Below, piece by piece: positions 25,301 to 40,300 of a stretch of DNA of 64,000 nucleotides (position 1 is the stretch's first letter; the number at the start of each line of letters is the position of its first letter). The DNA is from Lepeophtheirus salmonis (lineage: Eukaryota > Arthropoda > Copepoda > Siphonostomatoida > Caligidae). The stretch spans positions 9,548,001 to 9,612,000 of the forward strand of contig NC_052134.2 in NCBI RefSeq assembly GCF_016086655.4. The letters run 5' to 3'. The position numbers and the translations under genes were made by a program. The notes below the pieces were generated by a model that worked only from the letters and a program-made list of their open reading frames with translations, ran no database searches and was not told where the DNA came from.

Positions 25301-28300
25301 AGAAAAAAACGACCACATTTGTCAAAAAAAAAAGTATATTATTCAACAAGACATTGCAAGGTGGCATAGTTTATACATTTGTAGACTCAATGACGAAATT
25401 TTTTGAATTGCTACAAGTTGCTTCCACATCCACCATATTTACTGCATTTGGCCTCAAGTGACTATTTCTTGTTTCCAAACTAAAATTAATGTCTTAGTAG
25501 ATCGAGATTTGATTTCAATAATGAAATCGTCTCATAAAAAAATTTCTATTCTGAGTACCTCGACAAATTTTATTTTTTAGAAGGGATAAGAAAATGTTGG
25601 ACTAATTGAATAAACTCAAAGGAAACTATGTTGTAGTTTAGTTTGGTCCTTGATAATTTCACTCAAATTGATTTCCTCTTTTTATTTTCAATCAGTTCTT
25701 GCACTGAAAATTCGAAGGACCAACAGTCTTAAGGACCGGTCATAAGGCTGGACTGGACTGAATAAATAAGGATTGATACAAATCTTCTTATTATTACTCT
25801 CCGTCTTTCATGAGCGCATGCATAAGTTATTACCAGCAGGACCGTCCACTGCAGGTGGCTGTAGGGCCTGTCATTCCAGCAAATTATTCACCAGAGAAGA
25901 AATTTGCATTTTTGAATTTTTATCGATAAAATTCCAAAAACCCAGCCACTCTACCCCAAAAAATTATACATACATAATCCTGAGGACATCCCATGTCAGG
26001 TGTTATGTCACTTCTTATTTATTTGGTCCAGCCCAGTTTTAGGTCCTATCAGTCTTCGGTTTTTAGGACTACTATGCAGGACTGAACTGAATCGGACCTA
26101 GACTGAACTGGAAGGAACCTTCAGTCCTAAGTAAGGAGGTGGTCACAACACTACTTATTACTTTATTCTTGGATCAATCATTAAATAAAAATAATAACTT
26201 TGGAAATTATAAAATTCCTTCAGGTCACCAACTATGAATAACTCCATAAACTATTTTCATTTTCTTACATACATATATACTAGTGTTGAGACTCGGTCCA
26301 GCACCGAATTTTTTTTCGGTTCGGTCTTAAGTGATTTTTTCTAGACCGATTTTTTTGATCCAGACTGCTGTCTTAGACCGTGGACTTTTTTGGTCTCACA
26401 TTGTAGACCGATTTTGATTTGGTCTCGTGTATTATGAGAGACTACGTTTTTTTCTAAATTAACTGTCATTCATTTTTTCAAAAAAAATCTCAAAAGTACA
26501 GGATAAGTTATAGAACAAATACTGTATACATATAATAGACGGCGGAATCAAAATTAAGCATAACTATCTCCGTTTAAACTTTGTATAACGTCATTGTACT
26601 GGAACAAAAAACAACATATGATGTCATGTTAGAAACAATTTATCTGTAAAATCGGTCTAGTCTGATTTTTTGGGACTGAACTAGATCGAATTTTTCCTTT
26701 GGACCGATTTACACCGAACTTTTATATTGGACCTAGCTAGATCGAATTTTTATCTGATAGCGGTTCAGACCGAACTTTTTTGTTGGAATTAGTTCGGGCC
26801 AACAAAAAATATAACGGTCTCAGAAAGGTCTAGGATTTAACACTAATACATACATCTCAATATATTTTGTTCCAATAATCGAGTTAATAATACTCACGTG
26901 TTTGCCCACATGAGATAAGAAATTATGCAGATAATAATAATATGAAACAGCCTTATTTCTGTTGAATCAATTCTGTACATTCATTGAATAATATTTAGTG
27001 TTAATCTTTCTTTTCATGTTTCTCGCCCTAAGTATGTATCTTTAGAAAGTTATAACATTAATTTTTTTCCCTTCAAGGCTATTATGTATGTAGCATATAT
27101 CTTTTAAATAATAAAAATGTTTCAAGGCATAATTATTGATTTTCTATTAAAATATTGACTTCATCATGTCTTTATTAATCATTGGCAAATAGTCGAGGAA
27201 ATCTAATTAAATCAAACACTAAAAAAGAACTTTTTAAGAATCAATATTATGGTTATTTATTTAAATTGATGTCACAACTCATGCTGTGATAGTTTCTCAT
27301 TAGTGGAATGACTTAACACATATAATTAAAATATAGCTTTGGGCAAATGTGCCAGTCAGAGGTTTATTGTATATAATGAAAATAAATTAAATCGTATAAT
27401 ACTTTTATGCTGTTAATTTAAGAGTCCAAATGTGTGTACATAGGTCATTTATTTCTAAACCCAAGTCTTATTTATTCAATTATATTTAGAGGTTGGTTGG
27501 TTGGTTGGAAGCAATGGAAATCAAGAGTATAATTGGTATACTAAAAAAAGAAACAGAAAATCAATATGGTAACCCTAACAATGTAAAGCATGTTTTGGAG
27601 AGCAGCTACAATTTGCTATGTGAGGTGGAGGAGGAGAAGGAAATCAATAAGGACATCGGCAAGAATTACTCCAATGTTGATTTTCAATTCTACTCCGAGT
27701 TCAAGAAGGACTTACAATTATGTCTCTGCTATAAATCTTCAAAGTTACTCTTTGTCTTTTATGAGTACACACGAATGTTATATCTGGCTTTTGAATGTAG
27801 TAGAAAAGGAAGTTCGCCACTCAGGAGTTAAATGATAATGACAACAGCTAAGGAAAATAAAATTTATTCTTCAGATTACCAATTCCAAAAAACGGGCCAG
27901 CTAAAAAATACACACGATTTACATCAGTAGTTATAGATAATGATGTAAATCCGGAGTATTTTATAGCTGGCCCGCTAATTTGTAAGAGGTAAAATTAAGG
28001 AGGAATTTTCTTTTCCTTCGTAATTGTCATTATTATTTAATTCTTGAGTAATTAACATCCTTTCCTGAATAGATTCAATTATATTCAAAACCAGATTGAA
28101 CATTTATATGTGCTCATAAAAGAAGGAGCGTAACCCCGAGGATTAGTTGTGGAGTTATAATTGTATGTCCTTGATGGACTCAGAGTAGTATTGGGGATCG
28201 ACATCGTAATTATTCTAGTAAATGTCATTGTATATATCCTTTTCTCCTTCCTCTCTTGTCACAGCTGATTGTAACTGATCTAATGGAACTTCATGGGCCA

Positions 28301-31300
28301 AAACGTTCTTCAAATTATCAGGATTACCATGATGATTTTCGGTTTCTTTTTTAGCATGCCCATTATACACATGATTTTTATGAATGAGGATAATTCTTTG
28401 GTGAGCTCAGACATGGACCTCAAGATTCCTGGAATAGAAACGACATATTTCCTTTTCCCAAATGAGCCATTTTTTTTAAATTTTCTTAATCACAATAAGA
28501 TATTAGGATAAAATATGGCCCGAATGTACTCTGTTTAACATTTTCTAAATAGCAAACTACAAATTTTAGCAAAGATCAGTCTACCTCACATATTTTTTAT
28601 TTCAAAATTATAATCGTAACAATTATTTATGGATAAAATTTTAATTTTCAAAATTTTAAATAAAAAACTCATTACTTAGCACAGATATCGTTTATATGAT
28701 TATTGCCAAAGAATTTCCAACGAAAAATGTATTAATTATACATGATGCTCTAAGGACTGTTCTTTTTAATACCTTTTTTACCACGCAAGTTATCGCTTTA
28801 CCATTTTCTGTCATTTCCTTCATAAGGAAATAATATTTTATTCCCTTTGCAGAGTTAAACATATTAATTTAGTTAAAAGTATGAATCCATGAAGGTTTCA
28901 GAATTAGTTATAGAGTATTATTCCAGTGGCATCAATAGGATTAAATTAAATTTTTTTGTTTTACTAGTTTTGAAATTTGTTTTTCCCTATTTGGCCATGA
29001 ATTTTATTTTCGCAACTTTAGTTTTTTCTAGATCCAGACAAAAGTTATTTGCTTTTGAGGAGGGGGCTACAGCCCATTCAACCTCGTCCATCCCTGTAGA
29101 CAACTTTAGTGTACAAAAAATATCACTTAGACAAATATATTTGACGGAAAAATAAATAATTCAATTTAAAAACAAGGAAGACTACGATAGGAACATATCC
29201 TAACGTAGTCGCCCTTATTCTTCTCTTTTCACTAGGGGCACTCTCTGCTTCCCCTACACACTCCACACAGGCTGCGTGCCTAGCTGGAAGAACATGTAGC
29301 AGCGTCTAATTTTAAGCAAATCAGAATTGAGAACTACTAAACCCTCTTTTCCTTGCCTTGAGTGTCCCCTCGTTGACTAGAGTCCTTTAATTTCAACTAA
29401 TATTGAACATGTGGTCTTAGTTATTTTCTATAAATATACATATATGGATAACAATTCAAAACTAAATAAAAAATGTGTAGCACGATAGTCAAATTACGAA
29501 AATAAATATGATGAATATGTATACTCATTAGTCAATACTTCAGCATGTCTGAGCTCCTAAAATTAATAAAATACATCAAATAGAATGAACACTCGGTAAA
29601 ACGCAAACCTCCACCTAAAATAATTTTCCTAAAACTAATAGACTAACACTAATTTAACGTATTAATCTCAATTTTTTTTTAAGTTAGGTCTTTTCTAACA
29701 TTTTGTGTGACCTTGACCTCTCAAAATTTAATGGCCTCTTACTTTTAACAATTATAAAACTTCCTAGACAGTTTAGCAAAAATATATTTAGAAAAAATAA
29801 TTTAAGGTTGAGTTTCATAACTAGTCTTATGATTTGTGAGCGAAATATTTTGAGGTGTTTTCTTAGACAGAGGCATATTATCATAACCATGACTGATTAT
29901 ACGTCTAACCTTTTTCATAAATGGAAGATCAGCATTTTGCAATTTAGTGCAAAAGTATGTCTCCTTCGTTACAAGATTCAAGAGTCAATTTTACACCAAA
30001 TTTCCCCTTCTTGTCATTGGCTGTTGTCGGAATCTCGCTCCATCACAAATCCGACAATATAATCATAAACTTGATTGCATCAAATACATAGTTTTTCCTC
30101 CAAAAAGAGAAAGAGAGTTTTCTATTGTATTTCCACTTAATGATAGAGGGTTTTAGAGGTGGATTTTCCCTACAAATATATTATCAAATGATCTAACTAG
30201 AACCCAAATTTTATCTATTTATTTCATACCAAACTAGAAAAATGAACGATTCCTTCCCCACCCCCCTCCACAAAAAAATGTCAAACTGAGCAATTTTTTG
30301 AGTGATTGAGCGATCCCCCATAAATCTAGCTCTACTCATCATCACTTAATACATTTGACATTGACTGTTTTTTGAAAGTTTAATTATTGTGTTAAGTTTT
30401 GGATATATTCATTTGGACTTTAATTTCATCTATTTAAAACATATTTCAATCAAAATGCAATAAACAGAAACAACTTCTGCTAATTTTTTGACAAATTATT
30501 AGCACAGAATGAAACATTCCTTAGAAAATGACAATGTAATAGTTAGATAATATTTAAACATTTCACTTTATCGATCATCATCATTAGGCATGAAATAAGA
30601 CACGGCTTTTTAAAAGTCCAAAATATTTTATTCCATTGAAATTAACATATTTTATCTATTTTAAATGTTTTTCAATATACGTGGCCCATCAACAAAAAAG
30701 TAAGCAAGAATTATTTGTCTCAAAATTGAGTATGAATTATATTGTATTCGTCGACGAAATGTCATCAATATGTCAGAAATATTCTTATTAGCCCTTTGGA
30801 GGCACCGCCAATTGTACTTGAAATAGCCAAAATTCATTGATGCAATAAAAGAACGAGTAATCGAAAGTTTTTGTTTGAAAGACCATATCGGGCAAATATA
30901 AATCTCTAATCTATATCTATAGTTAAAATTTTTGAAATACCAAATTTATTCATAAATTTGAATACAAAGTCTATTATGGACCAAAATATGTTTAACCAAT
31001 ATATTATGTAAAAAAATAAATTCACCATTTATTTTTCCTTGATTTATGTTTTAAATTGTTTTTGTGTATACGGACCATAAAATTAATTCTGCAAGGCGAT
31101 TTATAATACCAATTTAGTTAATAGCTAACAATCTGTTCTTACAAATTAGAATACCAATCCCTTAATTGACTCAAATTGGTCTATGAAATGTAGGGTTGTA
31201 TGCAAATATTATGAAGTCAAAAAATTAATTAATAATTTTATTGATTTTATTCAATATTGTTTTTATGTTGACCCATCACATATTCCCATTTATTTACCCT

Positions 31301-34300
31301 CTTTTAAGTAGAAATTTGTTGTGTATATAAATCACACATACCTGAAACAATTACTTAAAAATAAACTAGTGTGTCAAAGATATAACAATAACAAAAAAGT
31401 CCAGGAATTGAAATTTATTGTGGTGTTTAATATTTTGAACATTTAATTACAACAATCTCTGTGCACCATTTAAATAAAAAAACTATTAATAATAAGGAAT
31501 ACAACTCTGCTATGGAATTAAAATTTAAGCGATGAAAAATATAAGACCCAAAAAAGTCCAAAAAATATACAAATATTAAAATAATTTTGATATTGAAGGG
31601 TAATTATCAAAGTCTAGGTCTCAAGACTTGAACTTGAGTCCATACTTTGAAGACTTACGATTCCACTCGATCTCACAATAATATACTTGAGACTTGATTG
31701 GACTCAAATGCTATGACGAGCTATATGAATTAGACTCCAGAGCAAAAATTTGAGACTTGATTGAATTTCCAATCGTATTTTAACGGAAATAATTGTTTCA
31801 ATTTTCCAGTAGTAAATAAATTTATTCACTTAATATTACTAGAGGACTCAAATGGACTCAATGAAAATATTCACGGACATGGACTTGTGAGTAAAGTCTT
31901 GAAATGGACTTGCAGTATAACGAATTTTACCATTCCTGATAATAATCAAGTGAAATTGATAAAAAATGAATCAATATAACAAAAGTTATATTAAAATAAA
32001 ACATACTATGCATAGGTTTAGTGATATTTTGTATACGATTGTATCCGTGAAAAAGTTTTATTGGTCTATTATGTTTAATTTTTAAAATACTAAAAAAATG
32101 GACAAGATTTTATCTACCTCATGTACGATCTCTTAATTAAAAATATAATTTCATCAAATTGAAAAAATTATTAATTTATCATCTATTCTTCCATAGCTTT
32201 GACATAAAATTCTTTTTGGATGATTCTAAGGAGCATTTAGGTTGCAAATTTTACACATTATTAGGATTTCGTCATATATGTAGTTAAAAAGTATGTAATA
32301 CAAAGTATACCATTAGACAATTGAACAAATAGTTTTTGGGGATAAAAATTACTTGAAATATTTAAAGAAACACGTTTAACAACACGTCGTTATTTAACTA
32401 ATGCAAAAATATAAGGCGTATTTGGTTTTCAGCTGTTGATGTTTTAGTTGTTTTCTCCTAACCAGTGTCCTGAAAGTTGATAATAAAAATCAAAAAGAGA
32501 CTTGCGTTTCAAAAAAACAACTATACAAATAACCACGTTTTCTAAACTTTTTTTTAAATCAAAAAGTTATGGGTAAATAAAGAAATCAGTGAAAATTGCA
32601 ATTTCGTTTTTTGCAGGTACAAAAAAATGAACTTCCAATGAAATGTTGGATTCGTAAAATAAATAAAATTTGTAGAAATGTGTCTTGACATTTGTTTGCA
32701 AATATATTTAACACATAAAAATTTATGTTTAACTTAAATATCGGTCCTTGTCTGAATAATTATTCAATTTTTTCCATCTTTTTTTTCATCATGCGTCAAT
32801 TTTCAATTTTTAAGAAGAAATGCCATTAAACAATGCATTTTATAAATAAATTTTTGAATTGACCAGGAGAATGTAGTAATTTCCTTCACTTGAATATATT
32901 CATATTTCATAATAATTTAACAAAAATGTCAAAGTGGATAGAAATATTTGATTGAGGTTGAGTGATATACTCTATATATGGCAAACTTACCGTCTAAACG
33001 AACCAATTCATGCAACTGAATTGGTTCAGTACGTTCACTAAAAAGAGTCGTTCAAAAAAAACGAATTGTTCTCGAACGACACAGTCAAGGACTTCTGGAA
33101 GAAATGGACGAGTACACAAACACAAAGAGGAAAATATGATGCAAAGGATTAACTATTTCTAGCGCGATGAAAAATATTTTATTTATGTTAAAATTATAAG
33201 CCTAAACAATTTATTATAAACTATATTTATATACTAGGTAAATTAGAGGGAAAGGCTTGACGTCATATTTTCAAAAACACGCAACCTCATCAAATATTCA
33301 ATGCTGCTAAATCGGCATCAGAAAAATTGTAATTTGTCCTAGAGAGAATAGGATCGTAATCTCTTCTAGTAGAATTAATGATCGTTATCTGTCCTAGAAC
33401 AGAGACAAATCAATTATTCTTCTGGATTTCAAATCTCTACTGTGACATATACACGCAGATATGAAATCGTTGCCTACCACTACCCTGAGTATTTTATTTG
33501 TACAAGTCACGACTTGAACATTTCCATTTCTTGTACCAGTTTAAACTTGTGCTATATTTTTTGTTCAAGTTGTAATTTATACAGGACTGTTATTGAAGTT
33601 ACAACTCGTACATTAATTTTGTTCAAGTTGCAACTAATATAAAATCGTAACTTGTACAAAACATCTATATTAAATTTCCATTATAATACGAACATATTAT
33701 ATGTTTTAGTAAGTTATATAATTTAGTTTATAATAATATTTAAATAAGAAAAATACTGGCAATGGCGTCACTAGGTATCAATTTTACTTTTTTTAAGTAC
33801 CGAAAAGTGCATAAAAGTGGGACTATACTTGACCAGTGCACATAATAGAGCTAGTTTGTTCCCACTTGCAAATGCATTGCGAGACCGCTGCCTTAGTTTC
33901 AAGACACATTAACTTAAGAAGGGATATACAATGTGCAAACCATCGACTGCAAAGTGTAATGAACAAAAATATAACTTAATAAACAAAAATATGTAAAGAA
34001 TGTCAAATATTATCTTAAAAAAGTTTTTTTTTTTCCAAGATTACCTTATAAAATTTAACATTATGTAATTATTTCAATTGTATAACAGTTATATATTATA
34101 TAACTCAGTTATAAGATATGTGTCTACATAAAACCAACTTAACAAAAATCCAAAAATGAATGATTCCCAATTGATTGTTTTACTTTATAAATATACAAGC
34201 CCCATTATTTCATATGGGTTTGATATTCTATTTAAAGGGATAGATTGAGATGAATTGAGTATTAACTATAGGTGCAAGCCTTTATTGTGACTTTGTTTAG

Positions 34301-37300
34301 TCCCGATATGGTTTTAAATGTAATCTATTTTTTTATAACTGAGTGAAAATTTATCCAATCTCTCAATTTGTCATCACCTCTGAAAAATGTATCAAAATCA
34401 TTGTTAATAGAAAATAATGTTCAGATTGAGAATACACAAGTAATCCAGACTCACGTTTGAGAAAAATCATTCCAATTTGCTAATTTGTAGACGATACAGT
34501 TTGAAAGTATAATTATATAGAAGCCCCTAAAAATAGTCTGAAATATTTTTCAATTATGATTTATGATACGCAGTATGTAATTTGTAATGATTTGCGACGT
34601 GGGTTAAAATACAAATGTTTAAAATATAAAAATGTAAGGAACTTTTTGTTTTGATATCACTCAACCTCTTCTCTGTATTCTTATGTTTGAAATATTAGAA
34701 ATTACTTCAAATACATAATAATCTTCATGTTTTATATTATGGAGCTATTGTTTGATGCTCTTTAACATATTATTTATGTATCTAACCAAAAATATTATGT
34801 TAAGTTCAGGTTATGTACAAATTTAACTGATATATATATTTATGTATATTTGGAATAGCATAAATTCTTTAAGGGATTTTACTCAAGTTTTCTCCCCACT
34901 GGGCTGAGATTCCTACAATCTGATAACAATTTCCTTATCAGCTTGTTGCCAACCAAGAATCAATAGTTACAATTTTCAACAACATTATTTATATATTTTA
35001 TAAGCACAGGATATATCAAGAGGATATTTATCTTCCTCATCACAATTCAACAAATCATTATAACAGCATGCATTTTTAGAATAGATTCTTCTTTTTTTAT
35101 TTAAGATCATGTGGTCCAGAGATTTACCTTTTGCACTCTTAGCCATTGACGGAGAGCCTCATTTAGAGGATCCAAGGATATGGGTTGAGAAACCCAACAT
35201 GAATGATACGGAGAGTGACACATCTGTATGTATTTAAAGATCTAAAAGATAAGAACGAACATATTATGAATGTATTTTATTTTGTTGTAGGATTGGATCC
35301 TAGCCATTCGGAAGGTGGAGAGAGAGGACAACGGAACCTATAAATGCCAAACGAGCGACCATCCTCCGAAGTATATCCTCACACATTTGTTCACTGTAGA
35401 GGCAATGGCCATAATTGATGGTCCGAAGGAGAAGTTTATGAAGGGAGGATCGCGACTTCGACTCGTTTGCCATTTTCATAATGTAACGCAAGTCCCAGAA
35501 ACAATTTTTTGGTAAGTAGTTTGCATAAATATTATGGTGTGTACAAGTTATATCTTGCATAAGCAGATTGTACAAGTTATAATTTCTACACCTCATTGCA
35601 CTTTATTTAAGAAAATCATAAGTACTTTTAATTAACAGCTATTAATTGAAGCTATCATTTTATTTTGAACTATTAAAATTCCGTATTTTTTATGTATTTA
35701 CGAGTAATAAAATCGCTGTGAGGATTGGAACTTAATAATTGCCATAGAATACTTACTAATTTTCATTTTAAAAGTCACAAATGACATCATTAATATATAG
35801 AGTATAGACTATCCACGGAATGTTCCATTATTGCATGATACTGATCAAAAATAATATTCTAAATTCTCCATTTCATTTTTAGGTTTAAACTTGAGCAAGT
35901 TGTTCGAATAAGAGGGCATGGCTTTGCCCGCACGTCATATTTTATTTTCCTATCTTGAAATTGGAGACAATGTAAACAGAAGGTTGAAACCAAGGTATAT
36001 AGAATATTCTATTACCCTGGTTGAAACTATGTAGAGAAGGTTGTGCAAACGTATTTCATGGAGGGTTGGAGTCAATATAACCTTTTTAATAATTAGGGAT
36101 GCAACGCGAATTATATATCATTATTATTAGAGTAGAAGGAGTGGGATCTCGACTCTTGCTAGTTATTCGGAGGATCTTAAAAATAGATAGAAGGTCTCAT
36201 TTTTTGGAGGAGGTTGTAGGTTCGCCTCTTGTGACAGGGGTGTCCACAGGGGGAGGGTTGAATATGATTTATTTTCTAAAAAAAGTTCATTTTGTCCAAG
36301 TCTGGGACGGAAGAAAATTTTAGCTTCAATATAATTTTTTAAATGTTTATATTAATTAAAAGTCTAGCGGACGGCCACGTATGGAGTATCAGAGGAAGGG
36401 ATTCAGAGTTGATCCTTGAACTGAGGGACTGACTGTGCTTTCTTGTATCTATTAATTTCAACTTTCCGCTTTCGCTGTCTCTAATTCCGAGATAGAAAGA
36501 GAAAATATGACGTCCGGGCTAAATTATAAATTATACCCAAATAAGGTCTACATGATGTCTGTAATGACTTTAAATTAATTTTGCCTCTAGCATTTTTTGC
36601 CTTAATATATATAAATATATGAGGTTTATAGGCTGTTATTGTTTATTTTTGGTTGAAATTGATGTTTCCTTTAAATTAGTTTATAGGTATATGTAATGTT
36701 TTATTACTATAAAACACATTAAAATGTTGTTTTCTCTTGAAATAATGATGAAATTATGCTCTTGCCTCATGCTATATTTATTTTGTCAAGCATTTTCCAA
36801 TATGAATAATCATCATATCTAATTTTAATTAATTGATAAAGAAAAAGTGACTAGCACTTATTCAATTCCAATTGTTGTGTTGTTTTGTGTCTAGTTTGGA
36901 TGCATTGCATAGTAAGATTTTGATTGTATGTATGCATGAAATTTTGGGGCAAAATTCCATCATTTTTCCATCAAAAAACGAGCATTTAATGCGTTTTAGA
37001 GTAATAATCATTACATATTTTGATTAAAAAAATCAAAGGGAACGTCAATTTCAACAAAAAATATGCAATAAAGACGTGTAAACCTCATTATTTTCTTTTT
37101 TAATAAGAAATATCCTTGTGGCAAAATAGTTTGAGGCGTAAGTACCTAACGCCGATCTACATAGAGCATATTGAGGGTTGAGAGCAAAATTCCGTAGCTC
37201 AAATATTTATTGTACAGAATAATGTGAGAAAACTCCATTCTTTCATAACAAATTATAATATTTTCCAATTTTTTCTAGTCAAATGTATCTAAGAAATTGA

Positions 37301-40300
37301 TTTCAAGAGTCTAATTCCCTCTGTTTTGAAGTATTAACATTAAATATTAGATTTCTAGGATGACTTATAGGCAATAACAGGTATATTTGTCATTTTTGAA
37401 TTATGACAATTCGGCCTTCAACCCTCGATATGGAATTAAATAATAAGACAAGTAGAATAGAGCCAGATATATATAGAAAATTATCAACGTATTGTATTTG
37501 TAGTATTTTCGAAAATTTATAATAAAAAGCCATAGTGTTGTATATTATCACAAAAGACAATGTTTTTTGTTTTCACACGATAAGATATTAATATAATAAC
37601 AAGATGCATGAATATTTTTTTTATAAGTTTTTTTTTGTAATTTTTTTGGTTCTCATATTCAACATTTTCTCATGGGCAATGCACAGAAAAAAAAAGTATA
37701 AATATATTATTAAAGATTGTCAATTTGATATTATTATTAAATTAATTATCATCATTACACACGTTGGGTCAACAATATGAAAAACAAATTAAATTCTAAT
37801 AAAAATAAAAGGAAATTTGCGTCGCTGGCAGAAGCATGCACAAGAGAGATTCACTACTTATTAAGTAATTATAATGAGAGACAACTCCTTTTTTTTTTTT
37901 TTTTTTTTACAATATTGGGAAGAAATAAATTAATAAAAAGTGAACCATTTTAAGTACAACATGCAAAGAGATAAAAAAGACAAGAGATGATGATCTTGAC
38001 TTCACTCATCTCTTCAATATCTTTATTTTTTAATATCATTTTTTAAGGATAGTATTCAATCCATTTTTTTAAAAATATATCGTTTATTTTTATTCTTTTT
38101 GAACACCTTAAAATATATTTTCAAAGGGTTTTGATCTATGTTGGGGGTGTGGAATGAGTGATTATGTATAAAAAAATACTTTTTTTCTTCTTATGTTTAA
38201 TCACTTCATTTTATTTTTTAAAATTTATTTTATAAAACATTTTCCGTCCATTTGATTTTGACAATTTTCATTCCGAGTGGTTTTGAACATAATATTATGT
38301 AAAAAATTATTGCACAATTTTTTAAGCTTTCTTTTTTATAAAAGTTAAACAACAACATATGATTATTAATTAATAGTAGACTGTTGTTGAAATAATAATA
38401 ATAATTTAAAAGGGTTTTTGACTTTTTTAGAGTTTTTTTTTTCGACGGAATAATTAACAATGGAACAATTCATTATCATACTATTGACTTTGGAAATTAC
38501 AATATGTATGTTTGTATGTAAATACGAGGGATGCAACAAAAGGGGGAGGGGCGAAGAGGGGGTTAAAATAAAATCATTCTCAAAAAATACTCGTAATTTT
38601 AAAAGGATATGAGCTAAGAGGGATGGGTCAGGTTTTACCATGAGAAATCTATCTTATATAATATGGAGAGATGAGATAATAATACATTCATTGTGTGTTT
38701 AGCTTTTTAGCCCATATTAAAAAGTATGATAAAAATAAAAAGGTATAATGAACATTCTCGTAATAATTTCTTAGTCCAAGGGCACATTATATTGAGCATT
38801 CTCATTCGTTGAATCTTCTGTGGATAAGGAAGCTTTCATACTAAGGATTTCCTGAGCTCGATCCGGAGGACTGTATTTTCCGATTCGAAGAGGTCTTCCA
38901 GACATAATGGGTCCATTTCTAATGCCAATACCCACGTCAGAGATGAAGACTGTATCCAAACTACCCTTATTGAAGGGTTGAGAATGAATTCGAAGGTTCC
39001 CAAAGTCTGACACTCTTTTAAATGAGCTAAATGAAGATGATACATCGATATCTCCATCACATATAAGCACTTGTTTCTTGGAGGAGGATTCACCACTATT
39101 TGATGACTTTGTGGAAGAATCACCCGCGATTCCTCCAGCATTTCCACGCTTCTTTTTCCTTTTAACAACTGATTTTTTAGAGACAACGGAATTAGAGGGC
39201 ACTTTTTCCTCTGCTAATTCGTATGACTTATCTTCCACTTGAGAGGAGGGAGACTCCACCGGTTGTGTATCTATCGGGACTTCAGGTTCTTGTGGCGTAG
39301 TAGGTGTAGTACTAGAAATATCTGACGACTCTTCCGTTTTGAAACATGAGGGAAGAACATCCAAAGAGCAGGTAGTTGCAGGAATATCCTCAATTTTAGT
39401 TTCTTTTGGGGGGTTGACAATTATGACTTCCTTTTTAGAGGTAGTGTCTAAAGAGATGGATCGTATCATGGACGAAGACACAGAGCTAGAATATTTGGAT
39501 GACTTAGACTTTTTGGACTGTCGATGGCGTTTTATTTTTTTTCGAGATGAAGACTCCAACCACTCAGATTCTTTCTTTTCGACTTTTTCAGTAGGTCTCA
39601 GATTTTCCATGCTTAGAGAAATAGGAAGCTTCACTTTGGGCAATGGCAGAGAAGCTTCATTAAGAGACTTTTTAGACGTGATATTATGAACAGGAGATTT
39701 GGGCGGCGGTTGAGGCATTGACTGAGATACAACGGAACTATAAAGCATCCGGGGAGTTTTATCGGTTTCGACGACGATGACATCGACCTTTTCTTCGACA
39801 TCTTCCATAGAAAGCTTTTCGATTTCATCTACTTTTTCATCAAGTACGACTTGAGATATTTTTTCCTCCACTTCTTCTTGAGGCGGGGGAACATCTTCTT
39901 CTGCTTCAGGAGGAGAACATTGAGACTCTATTATAGATTCCTGAATGACTGAGGCAGGAGGAGTTTCGATTACTTGACTTTTCACTTCAAGTTCTATTAC
40001 ATTCTCTTCAGCAGGAGAAGATGGAGAAGAAGTAGGCTCAATGACTTGAAGATAATTTCCCGAAATGTTTTCGACGATTTGATCTTCTTCTTGAGATTTT
40101 GCGATTTCTTCTTCTTCCTCAATAATAGCAGATGGGGAAGATGCTGCCGAAGGCTCAAATTCCTTCACAGACTCTTCATTAGAAACTTGATCTGACTTGG
40201 ACTCTTCTACATGAGATGGAACTTCATCCTTGATATGATGAATTGACTGTCCATCTTCAGAAGAGGTGGAATTTCGATGCACCAACTCAGTGGGTTGCTT

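Larger units (their letters stand above)
10386..35105 (+). other. dpr intron 1 (24.7 kb), transposon-rich
   Basis: A GTGAGT donor at 10386 and a pyrimidine-rich ATTTAAG acceptor ending at 35105, both phase 0. The intron holds two maT-like or mariner elements in its first 2.7 kb, mariner relics at 16-17.3 and 24.7-25.5 kb, two hAT-like MITEs, a full foldback palindrome at 27.5-28.4 kb and several duplicated blocks. No additional coding exon was recognised. Large first introns are common in neuronal Ig-superfamily genes. Confidence 0.7.

Noticed and set aside
27493..27835. Overlapping open frames of 112 and 81 codons
   Set aside because: They lie in the left arm of the foldback palindrome. Two frames being open together reflects repeat composition, not coding.
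28889..29155. 88-codon open frame
   Set aside because: Its translation is typical of AT-rich filler, and its GC-richer part is a dispersed non-coding phrase also found elsewhere.
29210..29370. GC-richer block after a hairpin, considered as an RNA gene
   Set aside because: No cloverleaf, Sm site or known RNA signature could be drawn.
35300..35596. 98-codon minus-strand frame
   Set aside because: It is antisense to dpr exon 3, which is supported by Ig motifs and splice sites.
39339..39689. 116-codon plus-strand frame and several other frames within 38836-41649
   Set aside because: They overlap the 926-residue minus-strand gene in other frames and have shadow-like composition.
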